NCBI GenBank assembly: GCA_919902765.1
Contig: CAKKRP010000119.1
Coordinates: forward strand, 1-36,986
DNA from: Gammaproteobacteria bacterium
GTDB taxonomy: Bacteria; Pseudomonadota; Gammaproteobacteria; S012-40
DNA: 36,986 bases
Direction: 5' to 3'
The notes beneath the pieces were generated by a model. That model was given only the letters and a program-made list of their open reading frames with translations, made no database searches and was not told the DNA's origin. Every line of letters starts with the position of its first letter. Position 1 is the first letter of the stretch. Below are positions 1 to 9,176 of this stretch, piece after piece. A program made the translations under genes and the position numbers.

Positions 1-1
1 T

Positions 2-619
2 TATATGTTGTTTTACGCCCTGCCTAGTTTCCTCGACAATCCGCTCGTTATTTTTAAAGTTTGGGAAGGCGGAATGTCTTTTCATGGCGGTCTGATCGGG
101 GTCGTCATCGCCATGGCGATGTTCGGCCGACGCTACCAACAATCCTTTTTTGCAGTCGCGGATTTTGCCGCACCGCTGGTCCCGTTAGGCTATTTCTTCG
201 GTCGCATAGGCAATTTTATCAATGGCGAATTGTGGGGCCGCGTCACTGACGTGCCGTGGGGGATGATCTTTCCATATGCAGGCCCGTTGCCGCGACACCC
301 TTCGCAGCTATATCAAGCGGTGCTGGAAGGGCTCGTCGTATTCGCGATGTTGCGGTGGTATTCCGCGCGCCGTCCGCCACGCATGGCCGTGTCTGCGGTG
401 TTTTTAATATTATTTGGCGGGTTTCGCATCGTTAACGAATTTTTCCGCGAACCTGATGTACAACTTGGGTTCGTCGCGTTTAATTGGTTGACGATGGGAC
501 AATTATTATCCGCGCCGATGGTGATCGCGGGGGGTGTATTATTGCGCCATGCCTATCGCGTCACGGCGCAAAAAATTTTAGCACCCACAATCAAGCCGGC
601 GAAAAAAAGGCGGTCATGA
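2..619 (+). CDS. lgt: Prolipoprotein diacylglyceryl transferase, 5' end outside window
   Basis: This inner-membrane enzyme transfers the diacylglyceryl group of phosphatidylglycerol to the lipobox cysteine of prolipoproteins, the first step of lipoprotein maturation. The reading frame is open at the window edge, and the first codons already correspond to an internal part of E. coli Lgt, so roughly the first quarter is missing. Visible family signatures are [22 protein letters not shown] with the conserved arginine and asparagine, [10 protein letters not shown], and FREPD near the end, separated by hydrophobic membrane segments. The tail is short and basic (KKRRS). The stop codon lies one base before the thyA start, so the two genes are probably co-transcribed. 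The E. coli-type insertion between the GRVTD region and LPRHPSQ is shorter here. Identification is secure; only the N-terminus is unseen. Confidence 0.95.
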   Translation, partial: YMLFYALPSFLDNPLVIFKVWEGGMSFHGGLIGVVIAMAMFGRRYQQSFFAVADFAAPLVPLGYFFGRIGNFINGELWGRVTDVPWGMIFPYAGPLPRHPSQLYQAVLEGLVVFAMLRWYSARRPPRMAVSAVFLILFGGFRIVNEFFREPDVQLGFVAFNWLTMGQLLSAPMVIAGGVLLRHAYRVTAQKILAPTIKPAKKRRS

Positions 620-620
620 C

Positions 621-1415
621 ATGCAGCAATATTTAGATTTACTCCGGCATATCAAGAGCCACGGTGTGCGCAAATCGGACCGCACCGGTACCGGCACCAT
701 CAGCGTGTTCGGTCATCAAATGCGTTTTGATTTGCAACACGGTTTTCCGTTGGTCACCACCAAAAAGGTGCATCTCAAATCCGTGATCCATGAGTTACTG
801 TGGTTTCTGCGCGGTGAAACGAATATCAAATATCTGCGCGACAACGGCGTGACCATTTGGGACGAATGGGCCGATGAAAATGGTGAACTTGGCCCGGTAT
901 ACGGTGCCCAGTGGCGGGCGTGGCGCACACAATACGGCGTGGTGATCGATCAAATCGATGACGTAATCAAACAAATAAAACAGAATCCCGATTCTCGTCG
1001 CATGTTGGTGTCGGCGTGGAATCCCGGCGAGGTCGCCAATATGGCTTTGCCGCCCTGCCACGTGATGTTTCAATTCTATGTGGCGGAGGGGCGTTTATCG
1101 TGTCAACTATATCAACGTAGCGCCGACGTGTTTTTAGGTGTGCCGTTTAATATCGCATCCTATGCCTTGCTCACGCATATGGTGGCGCATGTGTGTGGAT
1201 TGCAGGCGGGTGAATTTATACACACCTTAGGTGATACGCACATTTATCTGAATCACTTGGAACAGGTGGATATGCAATTAAGCCGCGCGCCATTTGTGTT
1301 GCCGCGTGTGATGCTCAATCAGCAAGTGAAATCCATTTTTGAATTTCGTTATGAAGATATCGAGGTCGTCGATTACCAATGTCACCCCGGCATTAAGGCA
1401 CCGGTGGCGGTGTAA
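621..1415 (+). CDS. thyA: Thymidylate synthase
   Basis: It methylates dUMP to dTMP using 5,10-methylenetetrahydrofolate, leaving dihydrofolate. The 264-residue product has exactly the E. coli ThyA length and aligns without gaps. The catalytic cysteine sits in [11 protein letters not shown] (C146). The phosphate-binding arginines are in DRTGTGT near the N-terminus and in PDSRRM and QRSADVFLG later. The C-terminus [10 protein letters not shown] closes the active site. The ATG follows the lgt stop by one base, and the folA ATG follows the thyA stop by two bases. This places the enzyme beside dihydrofolate reductase, which regenerates its cofactor. Nothing looks abnormal. Confidence 0.98.
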   Translation: MQQYLDLLRHIKSHGVRKSDRTGTGTISVFGHQMRFDLQHGFPLVTTKKVHLKSVIHELLWFLRGETNIKYLRDNGVTIWDEWADENGELGPVYGAQWRAWRTQYGVVIDQIDDVIKQIKQNPDSRRMLVSAWNPGEVANMALPPCHVMFQFYVAEGRLSCQLYQRSADVFLGVPFNIASYALLTHMVAHVCGLQAGEFIHTLGDTHIYLNHLEQVDMQLSRAPFVLPRVMLNQQVKSIFEFRYEDIEVVDYQCHPGIKAPVAV

Positions 1416-1417
1416 GT

Positions 1418-1915
1418 ATGATCATATCTATGATCGCTGCGATGACAGACGACGGCATCATCGGGATAGAAAACCGTTTGCCGTGGAAATTGCCGGTAGA
1501 TATGCGGTGGTTTCGTCGTCATACCGTGGGCAAACCGGTTGTCATGGGGCGCACCACGTTCGATTCTTTAGGGCGTAAACCCCTGCCGGATCGCCACAAT
1601 ATCGTGGTGACGCGCGATCCAAATTTTTCAGCGGCGGGTGTGGCGGTTGCCCATACGCTGGATGAGGCGCTACACGCTGCCGGTGACGTGCCGGAGGTAA
1701 TGATTATCGGTGGCGCGAGCTTGTATCGAGAAGCGCTAGCGCGCGCTCAGCGTTTATACATCACATTTGTCCATGCAAAAATCATCGGAGACGCGTCTTT
1801 TCCGGCATGGCAGAGGGACGAATGGCGAGAAATAGAGCGCACAGAAACCGCACCGGATGAAAAAAACGCCTATGCGTGCAGCTTCGTACTGCTGCAACGC
1901 CCAAACTTCGCGTAA
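1418..1915 (+). CDS. folA: Dihydrofolate reductase
   Basis: It reduces dihydrofolate to tetrahydrofolate with NADPH, recycling the product of the adjacent thymidylate synthase. The 165-residue protein is close to the usual ~160. The substrate-binding segment NRLPWKLPVDMRWF contains the conserved Trp and catalytic Asp (D28). KPVVMGRTTFDSLG and the glycine pair in VMIIGGASLY form the NADPH site. The start two bases after the thyA stop suggests coupled expression. A short hairpin with a T run follows the gene, and the next gene (apaH) converges on it. Confidence 0.97.
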   Translation: MIISMIAAMTDDGIIGIENRLPWKLPVDMRWFRRHTVGKPVVMGRTTFDSLGRKPLPDRHNIVVTRDPNFSAAGVAVAHTLDEALHAAGDVPEVMIIGGASLYREALARAQRLYITFVHAKIIGDASFPAWQRDEWREIERTETAPDEKNAYACSFVLLQRPNFA

Positions 1916-1935
1916 TTAGTTCCTGGTTGCCAAGA

Positions 1936-1961
1936 GTGATGCCTTGGTCATCACGATTTTT
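1936..1961 (+). terminator. Candidate intrinsic terminator after folA
   Basis: GTGATG (1936-1941) pairs with CATCAC (1949-1954) across a seven-base loop, and a run of five T begins two bases later. It lies between the convergent folA and apaH genes, where a terminator is expected. The stem is only six pairs with modest GC, so the call is tentative. Confidence 0.35.
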
Positions 1962-2031
1962 GCTAAGCGTATCATACGACGTCGAAACCGCCTTTTTTTT
2001 ATATCTTTTAAACGCGCGAATCAACCAAGCA

Positions 2032-2859
2032 TCAATTTCCGTCCCCGCCTTGGCAAGGTGTATGTGTAAACACCGGTCTCTCGGTGTCCAACCACAATGC
2101 CGTCAGCATGCCTCCCCATACACATCCGTTGTCCAATGCGAAAATATTGGGATATCCCGCATCGCCTAGCGTAGACCAATGCCCAAACACACACCGCTCA
2201 TTGGCGGTCGGGCGGTTGGCGACTTCAAACCATGGGATCAGGTGTTCCGGTTGTGAGCCCGGTGAGCCTTTGTGTTGCAATACTAATTTTCCGTCTGCCG
2301 TGCAGTAACGCATGCGCGTCAACGCATTGGCGATAAACCGGCAACGCTCCCACCCTTGCAGCCACGGCGACCATTGATCGGGCATGTCGCCATACATTTC
2401 TTTGAAAAATGTTTTGTAGTCGCCGCTACGTAACAGCGTCTCAATTTCAGCGGCGCATCCCTTGGCGGTGATCAGATCCCACGTCGGGGCGATGCCCGCG
2501 TGCGTGAGTACGAAATTGAGTTTCGCATCATGGTGTAACAAAGGCAGGTGCCTTAACCAAGCCAATAATTCATCGCGGTCGGGGGCCTTTAAGATGTCAT
2601 CGAATGTATCTTTCGGACGCGCTGTTTGTACGCCTTCCGCAATGGCGAGCAAATGCAAATCATGATTGCCGAGCACCGTGATCGCGTGCTTGCCTAAGGC
2701 CTTGATGAAGCGCAGCACCGACAAAGAATCGGGTCCGCGATTTACGAGGTCGCCGGTAAACCACAGCGTGTCACGCGAGGCGTCAAATTTTATTGACGAT
2801 AGCAGCGCCAATAAATCTTTATGACACCCCTGTATATCTCCAATCGCATAAACGGCCAT
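2032..2859 (-). CDS. apaH: Symmetrical diadenosine tetraphosphatase
   Basis: It hydrolyses Ap4A symmetrically to two ADP, limiting alarmone dinucleotides and decapping Np4A-capped RNA. The 275-residue product (E. coli 280) carries the metallophosphatase motif series in order: GDIQGCH at residues 7-13, GDLVNRGPDS, GNHDLHLL and LTHAGI. The ATG starts three bases after the glnD stop on the same strand, so it probably belongs to a map-glnD-apaH transcript. In many enterobacteria apaH instead follows rsmA/apaG, so this neighbourhood is different but unremarkable. The family assignment is clear. Confidence 0.96.
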   Translation of the reverse strand: MAVYAIGDIQGCHKDLLALLSSIKFDASRDTLWFTGDLVNRGPDSLSVLRFIKALGKHAITVLGNHDLHLLAIAEGVQTARPKDTFDDILKAPDRDELLAWLRHLPLLHHDAKLNFVLTHAGIAPTWDLITAKGCAAEIETLLRSGDYKTFFKEMYGDMPDQWSPWLQGWERCRFIANALTRMRYCTADGKLVLQHKGSPGSQPEHLIPWFEVANRPTANERCVFGHWSTLGDAGYPNIFALDNGCVWGGMLTALWLDTERPVFTHTPCQGGDGN

Positions 2860-2862
2860 ATT

Positions 2863-5589
2863 TTAGTGTACCTGGTTGGTCTGTTCGGGGGGGGTGTCTA
2901 AATATTCGACTATACGCTTACGTAAGCGATCTAATAATAACGGATCGCGTAAGGGCTCGTTGTGATGGGTAGTGATAAAAAACACATCATCGACCAGCGC
3001 GCCCAAGGTGGAAATTTTGGCATTGTGTACCACCACGTCACACTCTACCATAACTACCGCCACGCACGCTAAAATTCCAGGGCGATCCGTCGTGCGTAAT
3101 TCCATTATGGTGCGCTGATTGCGCTCGTCTAAGGTGAAGGCGACTTCGGTAGGCGTCACAAAGTGCTTGATCTGACGAGGGACGATGCGGCTGAGTGTTG
3201 GCAGTGTAATATCATTGCTCTGAAACTGGCGTTGCAAAAATTCTTTGATTTCTAGCAGTCTCGCGGGCGTGGCGATGGTCTGCCCATTCCGCTCTAAGAC
3301 CTGATAGGTCTCGATGGCGTATCCGTCACGGGTGGTGACGATGCGCGCCTCTAAAATATTGAGCCCCAAACGGCCTACTGTCGCAGTGACCATGGCGAAC
3401 AAGCGCTTATCGACAGGCGCATAAATAAATATCTCCGTTCCGCCGCGCACGCCCTCGCCTTGCACCTCGATGACGGGGGTGATATGCGCATTTTGCGCGG
3501 TCAAGATCAAATCGGTGTGCCATGAAATCTCGTTCCAGGGATAACGCAAGAAATAATCATCATCGAAATAATGCCAAAGCTGTTCCAGTTGTGCAATCGT
3601 ATAGCCTTTATCGGTGAGATTTTTGCGCACTAAGGCCAGCGTATCGCGTATGCGTTCGCGTTTATCTAGCGGGTTTTCAAGCCCGCGCTCAAGCGCACGG
3701 TGTGTTTGCAGGTAGAGTTCGTACAGTATCGAGGCCTTCCATCCGTTCCATAACGCCGGATTTGTGGCGCGGATGTCAGAAACTGTCAGTATATAGAGGT
3801 ATTCCAGGCGATTTTTGTCCTCAACGCGTGAGGCGAATTTATTGATGACTTCGATGTCGCTGATGTCTTGGTGTTGGGCGGTGGATGACAGCAATAAATG
3901 GTGGCTTACCAACCAAGCGACGAGATCCGTGTCGAATGCGCTCAAGCCGTGGCTAACACAAAATCCGCGTACTTCCTCCGCACCTAATACCGAGTGATCT
4001 CCGCCGCGGCCTTTGGCGATGTCGTGAAAAAGTCCGGCGATATAAAGTAATTCGGGTTTGGGTATATTGCCGATGAGGTCCGATAACAAAGGAAATTCAT
4101 TGCGATATTCGTCCACAGTTAAGCGCCGCAGATTACGAATTACGAATAGTGTATGTTCATCCACGGTGTAAACATGAAACAAATCGTGTTGCATCTGCCC
4201 CACGATGCGCGCGAATGCAGGAATGTAAGCCGCTAATACGCCATACCGGTTCATGCGTCGCAATTCATGCGTGATGCCGCGAGGTTGACGCAATATTTCC
4301 ATAAATAAACTTTTGCCGCGTATGTCGTTGCGGAATTTGTCGTCGATCAAATGGCGGCTTTCTCGGATTAAGCGTATGGTTTGCGCGCGTATGCCCTTGA
4401 GCTCCGGATGTTGCTGGAGTAGCAAAAATACCTCCAGCAACGCAAACGGATAACGCTTAAATACATGATCGTCTATCGCCTCTATAAATTCTTTGCGGGC
4501 TTGAAAGCGTTTATTTATCGGCGTAGGCGAGCCCAATTGATCTTGATACAAAATCGCTTCTTGATAGAGTTGCAATAACATCTCGTTGAGGCGGTTCAGC
4601 GTCATCACGGTGCGGTAATATTTTTTCATAAATTGTTCGACCGCCAGATGAGGCCTATCCGCCGCCCGGCGACTGTCATTGGCGACATCCATATGCGGGC
4701 GTTCGTCTTGAAAACCGAATTGCTGGGCGAGTGCGCGTTGATGATCGAAGAGCAGACGATCCTCGCGCCTGCCGGTTAGGACATGCAACGCGAAGCGGAT
4801 ACGCCATAAAAATTCTTGGCCCTCCATCAGGGTCGTATATTCGTCTTCGGTCAAGAATTTTTGATGGACCAAATCCGCCAAGGTCGCCGTGCCGAAGTGG
4901 CGTTTGGTGACCCAAACAATGACTTGGATATCGCGCAATCCCCCCGGACTTTCTTTGATATTGGGTTCCAGATTGTAGGCGGTGTCGTGGAAGCGCAAAT
5001 GACGATCGATTTGTTCGCGCCATTTGGCCTCAAAAAACGCCCGGCTAGGCCATAATTTTTCCGGCCCGGTGATGGCGTGCATTTCGCGAAACAGGGCTTG
5101 GGGGCCGCGCAACAAGCGCGATTCCATGAGATTGGTGGCGACCGTGATGTCGCGCCGGGCCTCGTCGCAACATTGTTCCAACGTGCGCACGCTGTGGCCC
5201 ACTTCCAGGCCGATATCCCATAGAAACGTCAAAAATTCCGCCAGTGCGTCTTGATGTTGGAGTAGCGTTTTATCGCGCAACAAAATCATTATATCGACAT
5301 CCGAATGCGGATGCAGTTCGCCGCGCCCGTACCCGCCGACCGCAATCAGCGCGACACCGCCGATGCGCGCGGGCAAAAATAATCGCCACGCACGCACGAT
5401 TAAATGATCTACCAGTTGTGCGCGTCCGGCCACCAACACATTGACCGGTGTCCCTGACGTAAATTGTTCGCGCAAGACTTCGGCACCGCTGAGCAAGGTC
5501 TGTTTAAAAATTGGAATGGGTTTGGCAGCCGATTTTAGGGCGCGGTCGAAGGCGTCGAGGTCGATTAAATTGAGTGGTGGCGTAGGCAC
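2863..5589 (-). CDS. glnD: Bifunctional PII uridylyltransferase/uridylyl-removing enzyme
   Basis: This nitrogen sensor uridylylates PII proteins when glutamine is low and removes UMP when it is high. The 908-residue product (E. coli 890) shows, in order, the nucleotidyltransferase motif GGYGRGELHPHSDVD with the metal aspartates about D97 and D99, a GlnD-type helical region, an HD phosphohydrolase domain with LFHDIAKG (H522-D523), and two C-terminal ACT domains that sense glutamine. I chose the GTG two bases after the map stop, because it starts just where family similarity begins. An upstream in-frame ATG at 5664 would add 25 residues that merely read through the map 3' end in another frame. 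The tight junction suggests translational coupling to map. Confidence 0.95.
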   Translation of the reverse strand: MPTPPLNLIDLDAFDRALKSAAKPIPIFKQTLLSGAEVLREQFTSGTPVNVLVAGRAQLVDHLIVRAWRLFLPARIGGVALIAVGGYGRGELHPHSDVDIMILLRDKTLLQHQDALAEFLTFLWDIGLEVGHSVRTLEQCCDEARRDITVATNLMESRLLRGPQALFREMHAITGPEKLWPSRAFFEAKWREQIDRHLRFHDTAYNLEPNIKESPGGLRDIQVIVWVTKRHFGTATLADLVHQKFLTEDEYTTLMEGQEFLWRIRFALHVLTGRREDRLLFDHQRALAQQFGFQDERPHMDVANDSRRAADRPHLAVEQFMKKYYRTVMTLNRLNEMLLQLYQEAILYQDQLGSPTPINKRFQARKEFIEAIDDHVFKRYPFALLEVFLLLQQHPELKGIRAQTIRLIRESRHLIDDKFRNDIRGKSLFMEILRQPRGITHELRRMNRYGVLAAYIPAFARIVGQMQHDLFHVYTVDEHTLFVIRNLRRLTVDEYRNEFPLLSDLIGNIPKPELLYIAGLFHDIAKGRGGDHSVLGAEEVRGFCVSHGLSAFDTDLVAWLVSHHLLLSSTAQHQDISDIEVINKFASRVEDKNRLEYLYILTVSDIRATNPALWNGWKASILYELYLQTHRALERGLENPLDKRERIRDTLALVRKNLTDKGYTIAQLEQLWHYFDDDYFLRYPWNEISWHTDLILTAQNAHITPVIEVQGEGVRGGTEIFIYAPVDKRLFAMVTATVGRLGLNILEARIVTTRDGYAIETYQVLERNGQTIATPARLLEIKEFLQRQFQSNDITLPTLSRIVPRQIKHFVTPTEVAFTLDERNQRTIMELRTTDRPGILACVAVVMVECDVVVHNAKISTLGALVDDVFFITTHHNEPLRDPLLLDRLRKRIVEYLDTPPEQTNQVH

Positions 5590-5591
5590 GG

Positions 5592-6359
5592 TTAAATAGA
5601 TTCGCCAGGACGTAAGGTTAATACTTCGTAGCCATCGTCCGTGACTAAAATTGTGTGTTCCCACTGCGCGGACAATGCATGGTCTTTGGTCACCACCGTC
5701 CAGCCATCGGGCAATAATTTAACGAAACGTTTTCCGGCATTCACCATCGGTTCGATGGTGAAGATCATTCCAGGCGTTAGTTGCAGGCCGGCGCCGGGGT
5801 TTCCATAATGCAGCACTTGCGGTTCTTCATGGAAACCGCGCCCTATGCCATGGCCGCAATATTCGCGCACAATAGTAAAGCGCTGAGATTCCACATAGCT
5901 TTGGATCGCGTATCCGATATCGCCTAAAAAGGCCCCCGGCCGGACGGCGCGTATACCGAGCAACATGGCCTCATAGGCAACGGTGGCCAGGCGTTTAGCC
6001 ATTACCGAAGGCTCACCGATAAAAAACATCATACTGGTGTCGCCATGAAAACCGTCTTTAATTATGGTGATATCAACATTTAATACGTCGCCGTTTTTTA
6101 ATACCTTGTCGCTGGGTATACCGTGGCAAACCTGATGGTTGACCGAGGTACAGATCGACTTGGGGAAGCCATGATAACTCAGCGGGGCCGCTACCGCATG
6201 CTGTACCTCGGTAATATAATGATGCGATATATCATTGATTTCATTAGTAGTAATGCCTGCCCGTATATATGGAGCCAACATCGTTAAGACATCTGCCGCG
6301 AGGCGGCCTGCGACGCGCATTTTGGCGATCTCGTCCGGGGTCTTAATGCTTACACTCAT
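5592..6359 (-). CDS. map: Methionine aminopeptidase, type I
   Basis: It removes the initiator methionine from nascent proteins whose second residue is small. With the ATG at 6359 the product is 255 residues (E. coli 264). The five metal ligands are all visible: D96, D107, H170, E203 and E234, plus the active-site CHG near residue 79. An open frame continues 40 codons upstream to 6479, but that part has no family similarity and reads across the promoter region. The chosen ATG has a GGTGAG Shine-Dalgarno and begins MSVSIKTPDEI, as in orthologues. It is divergent from rpsB, an arrangement also found in E. coli. Confidence 0.96.
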   Translation of the reverse strand: MSVSIKTPDEIAKMRVAGRLAADVLTMLAPYIRAGITTNEINDISHHYITEVQHAVAAPLSYHGFPKSICTSVNHQVCHGIPSDKVLKNGDVLNVDITIIKDGFHGDTSMMFFIGEPSVMAKRLATVAYEAMLLGIRAVRPGAFLGDIGYAIQSYVESQRFTIVREYCGHGIGRGFHEEPQVLHYGNPGAGLQLTPGMIFTIEPMVNAGKRFVKLLPDGWTVVTKDHALSAQWEHTILVTDDGYEVLTLRPGESI

Positions 6360-6404
6360 ACTCACCGCGCCTTGCAAATCCGTGTTGGGGTAGGGGGAAA
6401 GGGT

Positions 6405-6433
6405 TTGTCGTTTGGGTTGGTTTATGGTATAAA
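6405..6433 (+). promoter_or_regulatory. Candidate rpsB promoter
   Basis: TTGTCG (6405-6410), a 17-base spacer and TATAAA (6428-6433) form a plausible sigma-70 promoter. The GC-containing stretch just downstream (ATCGCTTCGC) would be the discriminator, as in growth-rate-controlled ribosomal promoters. The predicted RNA start near 6440 leaves a leader of about 120 bases before rpsB. Confidence 0.55.
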
Positions 6434-6452
6434 TCGCTTCGCACTTTAGCAA
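6424..6452 (-). promoter_or_regulatory. Candidate promoter for map-glnD-apaH
   Basis: On the minus strand TTGCTA (6452-6447) is followed after 17 bases by TACCAT (6429-6424), a partial match to sigma-70 hexamers, about 65 bases upstream of the map start. Its -10 overlaps the -10 of the opposing rpsB promoter candidate by two bases, so the two could compete for polymerase. The match is moderate and no other evidence is available. Confidence 0.3.
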
Positions 6453-6464
6453 CTTAAATCCACA

Positions 6465-6516
6465 CACCCCTCGACACATGGGCCGGGGTGCTTGTCAAGG
6501 GTCTACGCTTGACAGG
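6465..6516 (+). promoter_or_regulatory. Structured rpsB leader, possible S2 autoregulatory element
   Basis: Two adjacent hairpins lie in the untranslated leader. CACCCC (6465-6470) pairs with GGGGTG (6485-6490) across a 14-base loop. CTTGTCAAG (6491-6499) pairs with CTTGACAGG (6508-6516), allowing one T-G wobble. In gammaproteobacteria the rpsB-tsf mRNA is known to be repressed by S2 acting on a conserved 5' leader. This leader lies in the right place and is stable, but the match to the known fold is inferred rather than aligned. Confidence 0.5.
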
Positions 6517-6563
6517 TCGGCGCATGGGAAGGGTGGAGGCTTAACCCCATACTTGGAGTATAC

Positions 6564-7433
6564 ATGTCTAACGTTACGATGCGTCAAATGCTGGAAGCCG
6601 GTGTCCACTTTGGTCACCAAACCCGTTATTGGAACCCGAAGATGGGACCGTATATCTTCGGTGATCGCAATAAAATCCATATTATCAATTTAGAAAAAAC
6701 CATGCCATTGTTTCACGAGGCGATTAACTTCGTGAGCGGTTTGGCGGCGCGTAAAGGCGTGATCATGTTCGTGGGCACCAAGCGTGCGGCCAACGAAGTT
6801 GTAAAAGAAGAAGCGATACGTTGCAACATGCCCTATGTCAACCGCCGCTGGTTGGGCGGCATGTTGACCAATATGCGCACCGTCAAACAGTCTATTCAAC
6901 GCCTGAAAGACCTCGAAGCGATGCAGAAGGACGGTCATTTTGAGCGCATCAGCAAAAAAGAAGCCTTAATGCTGACACGTGAAATGGATAAACTAGAAAA
7001 AAGTTTGGGCGGGATCAAAAATATGCCCAGCTTACCGGATGCGATGTTTGTCATCGATGTCGGTCATGAAAAAATCGCTATTGCAGAAGCCAAGGCCTTA
7101 GGCATACCGGTGGTCGGCGTGGTCGATACCAACAGTAATCCGGAAAGTGTGGATTACGTAATACCCGGCAATGACGATGCGGCACGCGCGATCAAGTTGT
7201 ACGCGGCGACGGTCGCGGATGCCATCATTGATGGGCGTCGTTCCGCGTTGGATATGAGCGGCAAGGGCGATGAATTTGTAGAGTTGGATGCCAAGGGTAG
7301 CGTCCAAGCGGATAGCGCGGATGCCGCTAAACGTAAAGCCGCACCTGCCAAAAAGGTCGTCAAAAAGAAAAATCCCGCGCCTAACAATAATACGCGCGGC
7401 GGCAGACGTAACGAAGGCGATAGTAATGAATAA
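6564..7433 (+). CDS. rpsB: 30S ribosomal protein S2
   Basis: S2 is a late-assembling small-subunit protein that docks S1 near the mRNA exit. The start is the ATG after a GGAG Shine-Dalgarno (6555-6558), and the protein opens with the canonical [19 protein letters not shown]. Other family blocks are [31 protein letters not shown] and the [12 protein letters not shown] segment. At 289 residues it is longer than E. coli S2 (241). The extra ~45 residues are a Lys/Ala/Asn/Arg-rich, low-complexity tail ending in [12 protein letters not shown], probably disordered and RNA-contacting. It is the first gene of the rpsB-tsf-pyrH-frr group and is separated from tsf by an intrinsic terminator. Confidence 0.98.
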   Translation: MSNVTMRQMLEAGVHFGHQTRYWNPKMGPYIFGDRNKIHIINLEKTMPLFHEAINFVSGLAARKGVIMFVGTKRAANEVVKEEAIRCNMPYVNRRWLGGMLTNMRTVKQSIQRLKDLEAMQKDGHFERISKKEALMLTREMDKLEKSLGGIKNMPSLPDAMFVIDVGHEKIAIAEAKALGIPVVGVVDTNSNPESVDYVIPGNDDAARAIKLYAATVADAIIDGRRSALDMSGKGDEFVELDAKGSVQADSADAAKRKAAPAKKVVKKKNPAPNNNTRGGRRNEGDSNE

Positions 7434-7477
7434 GTACTGCCTATGCCGGGCGTGGTGTGAGGTATAGCGTACGAATT

Positions 7478-7502
7478 AAAAAGGGGGCGAGGCCCCCTTT
7501 TT
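7478..7502 (+). terminator. Intrinsic terminator/attenuator between rpsB and tsf
   Basis: AAAAAGGGGGC is followed by a GAG loop and GCCCCCTTTTT: six GC pairs (7483-7488 with 7492-7497) extended by five A-T pairs. Because of the A run before the stem it could work on both strands. Its position between rpsB and tsf suggests partial termination that sets the ratio of S2 to EF-Ts, as described for E. coli. Confidence 0.85.
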
Positions 7503-7559
7503 GTGAACCGCAGGGACGGAAAATTTACAGTTTATTATCTCTTTGAGGTTAATCAGGTT

Positions 7560-8447
7560 ATGAACATTTCTGCAATGTTAGTAAAAGAGCTGCGCGAACG
7601 CACCGGCGCAGGCATGATGGAATGCAAAAAGGCCTTGACCGAGACCCAGGGCGACATCGAGGCGGCGATCGAACATATGCGTAAAGCAGGCATGGCCAAG
7701 GCGGATAAAAAAGCCGGTCGTATCGCCGCTGAAGGTGTGGTGTTGGCAATAACGGATAGCAATAAAAAAACCGCCGTCGTCATCGAGGTTAATTGCGAAA
7801 CGGATTTCGTCGCCAAAGGCGATGATTTCAAGGGCTTCGTGAAAGCGGTGGCCCAATGTGCATTGCAAAATACACCCGCAGACGTTGAAGCGTTGAGCAA
7901 GGTGCCGATACAAAATGGCGGTGCCAGCATCGACGATACGCGCCGCGCGTTAATCGCGAAGATAGGCGAAAATATTAGCATCCGCCGCATGCAAATCGTT
8001 AACGCCAACGCCAATGGCGTGGTCGGCGTTTATTTGCACGGCACGCGTATTGGTGTGGTGACTTTGCTTGAAGGGGGTAATGAAGATCTCGCCAAAGATA
8101 TCGCTATGCATGTCGCGGCCAGCCGTCCGCTGTGCGTTTCGAAAGAAGAGATTGCCCCCGCCGTGTTGGCCAAGGAGCGTGAAATTTATTTGGCGCAATC
8201 GGCGGATAGCGGCAAGCCCAAAGAAATTGTCGAAAAAATGGTCGAAGGGCGCATTAAAAAATATATGCAGGAAGTCACCTTGCTGGGCCAACCGTTTGTA
8301 AAAAATCCCGATATTACCGTCGAAAAATTGCTCAATGACGCCAAGGCCAAGGCCAAGTCTTTTGTGCGTTTCGAGGTTGGTGAAGGCATAGAAAAGAAAG
8401 TCGATAATTTCGTAGAAGAAGTGATGGCGCAGGCGCGGGGGGCGTAG
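7560..8447 (+). CDS. tsf: Elongation factor Ts
   Basis: EF-Ts is the guanine nucleotide exchange factor that releases GDP from EF-Tu. From the ATG at 7560 the product is 295 residues (E. coli 283). It begins with the N-terminal helical domain [20 protein letters not shown], contains the EF-Tu-contacting TDFV motif at residues 81-84, and has a C-terminal [14 protein letters not shown] segment. An in-frame GTG at 7503 would add 19 residues with no family similarity and would begin directly on the terminator T run, so I rejected it. The stop TAG shares its last base with the GTG start of pyrH. Confidence 0.98.
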   Translation: MNISAMLVKELRERTGAGMMECKKALTETQGDIEAAIEHMRKAGMAKADKKAGRIAAEGVVLAITDSNKKTAVVIEVNCETDFVAKGDDFKGFVKAVAQCALQNTPADVEALSKVPIQNGGASIDDTRRALIAKIGENISIRRMQIVNANANGVVGVYLHGTRIGVVTLLEGGNEDLAKDIAMHVAASRPLCVSKEEIAPAVLAKEREIYLAQSADSGKPKEIVEKMVEGRIKKYMQEVTLLGQPFVKNPDITVEKLLNDAKAKAKSFVRFEVGEGIEKKVDNFVEEVMAQARGA

Positions 8448-9175
8448 TGGCGACACAGGGACAACTCAAGTATCGCCGCATGCTGATCAAGCTCAGCGGC
8501 GAGGCATTGATGGGCGAATGCGATTACGGGATAGATCCGAATGTCACTAAACGCATAGCGCAAGAAATAGGCGCGTTGATCGCCGCAGGGGTTGAGGTCG
8601 CCATGGTCATAGGCGGCGGCAATATATTTCGCGGTGCAGGTTTGGCGGCAAACGGTGTTGATCGTGTCACCGCAGATCACATGGGTATGTTGGCGACGGT
8701 GATCAATGCCTTGAGTTTGCAGGACGCGCTGGAAAATTACGGCTCCAAGGTGCGCGTGATGTCTGCGATAAAAATAAATCAAATATGCGAAGATTATATT
8801 CGGCGTCGCGCGGTACGTCATCTGGAGAAAAAACGCGTGGTGATCTTTGCGGCCGGGACCGGAAATCCGTTTTTCACGACGGATTCAGCGGCAAGCTTGC
8901 GCGGCATAGAAATCGGCGCGGATATCGTGCTGAAGGGCACTAAAGTCGATGGCGTATATTCCGCAGACCCGCTGCGCGACGCCAATGCGACGTTTTATTC
9001 GCGGTTGAATTATGATGAAGTATTGCAGCGCAATTTACAGGTGATGGATGCTACGGCGATAGTGCTGTGCCGCGACCACAATATGCCGTTGCGCGTGTTT
9101 AATATGAACAAACCTGGTGCGATGATGCGCATCGCACAAGGTGACGACGAAGGAACTTTAGTGGAGCGTGGATGA
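8447..9175 (+). CDS. pyrH: Uridylate kinase
   Basis: It phosphorylates UMP to UDP in pyrimidine synthesis; bacterial PyrH is a hexamer of the amino-acid kinase fold, activated by GTP and inhibited by UTP. The 242-residue product nearly equals E. coli PyrH (241). Visible blocks are KLSGEALMG near the start, [23 protein letters not shown], the UMP/ATP segment [13 protein letters not shown], and [10 protein letters not shown] near the end. Initiation is at a GTG overlapping the tsf stop by one base, implying translational coupling. The stop lies one base before the frr ATG. Confidence 0.98.
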   Translation: MATQGQLKYRRMLIKLSGEALMGECDYGIDPNVTKRIAQEIGALIAAGVEVAMVIGGGNIFRGAGLAANGVDRVTADHMGMLATVINALSLQDALENYGSKVRVMSAIKINQICEDYIRRRAVRHLEKKRVVIFAAGTGNPFFTTDSAASLRGIEIGADIVLKGTKVDGVYSADPLRDANATFYSRLNYDEVLQRNLQVMDATAIVLCRDHNMPLRVFNMNKPGAMMRIAQGDDEGTLVERG

Positions 9176-9176
9176 T

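Noticed and set aside
5590..5664. 25-codon N-terminal extension of glnD
   Set aside because: It lies entirely inside the map 3' end in another frame; the GTG two bases after the map stop fits better.
6360..6479. 40-codon upstream extension of map
   Set aside because: It has no family similarity and runs through the promoter region, while the ATG at 6359 has a good ribosome site and canonical N-terminus.
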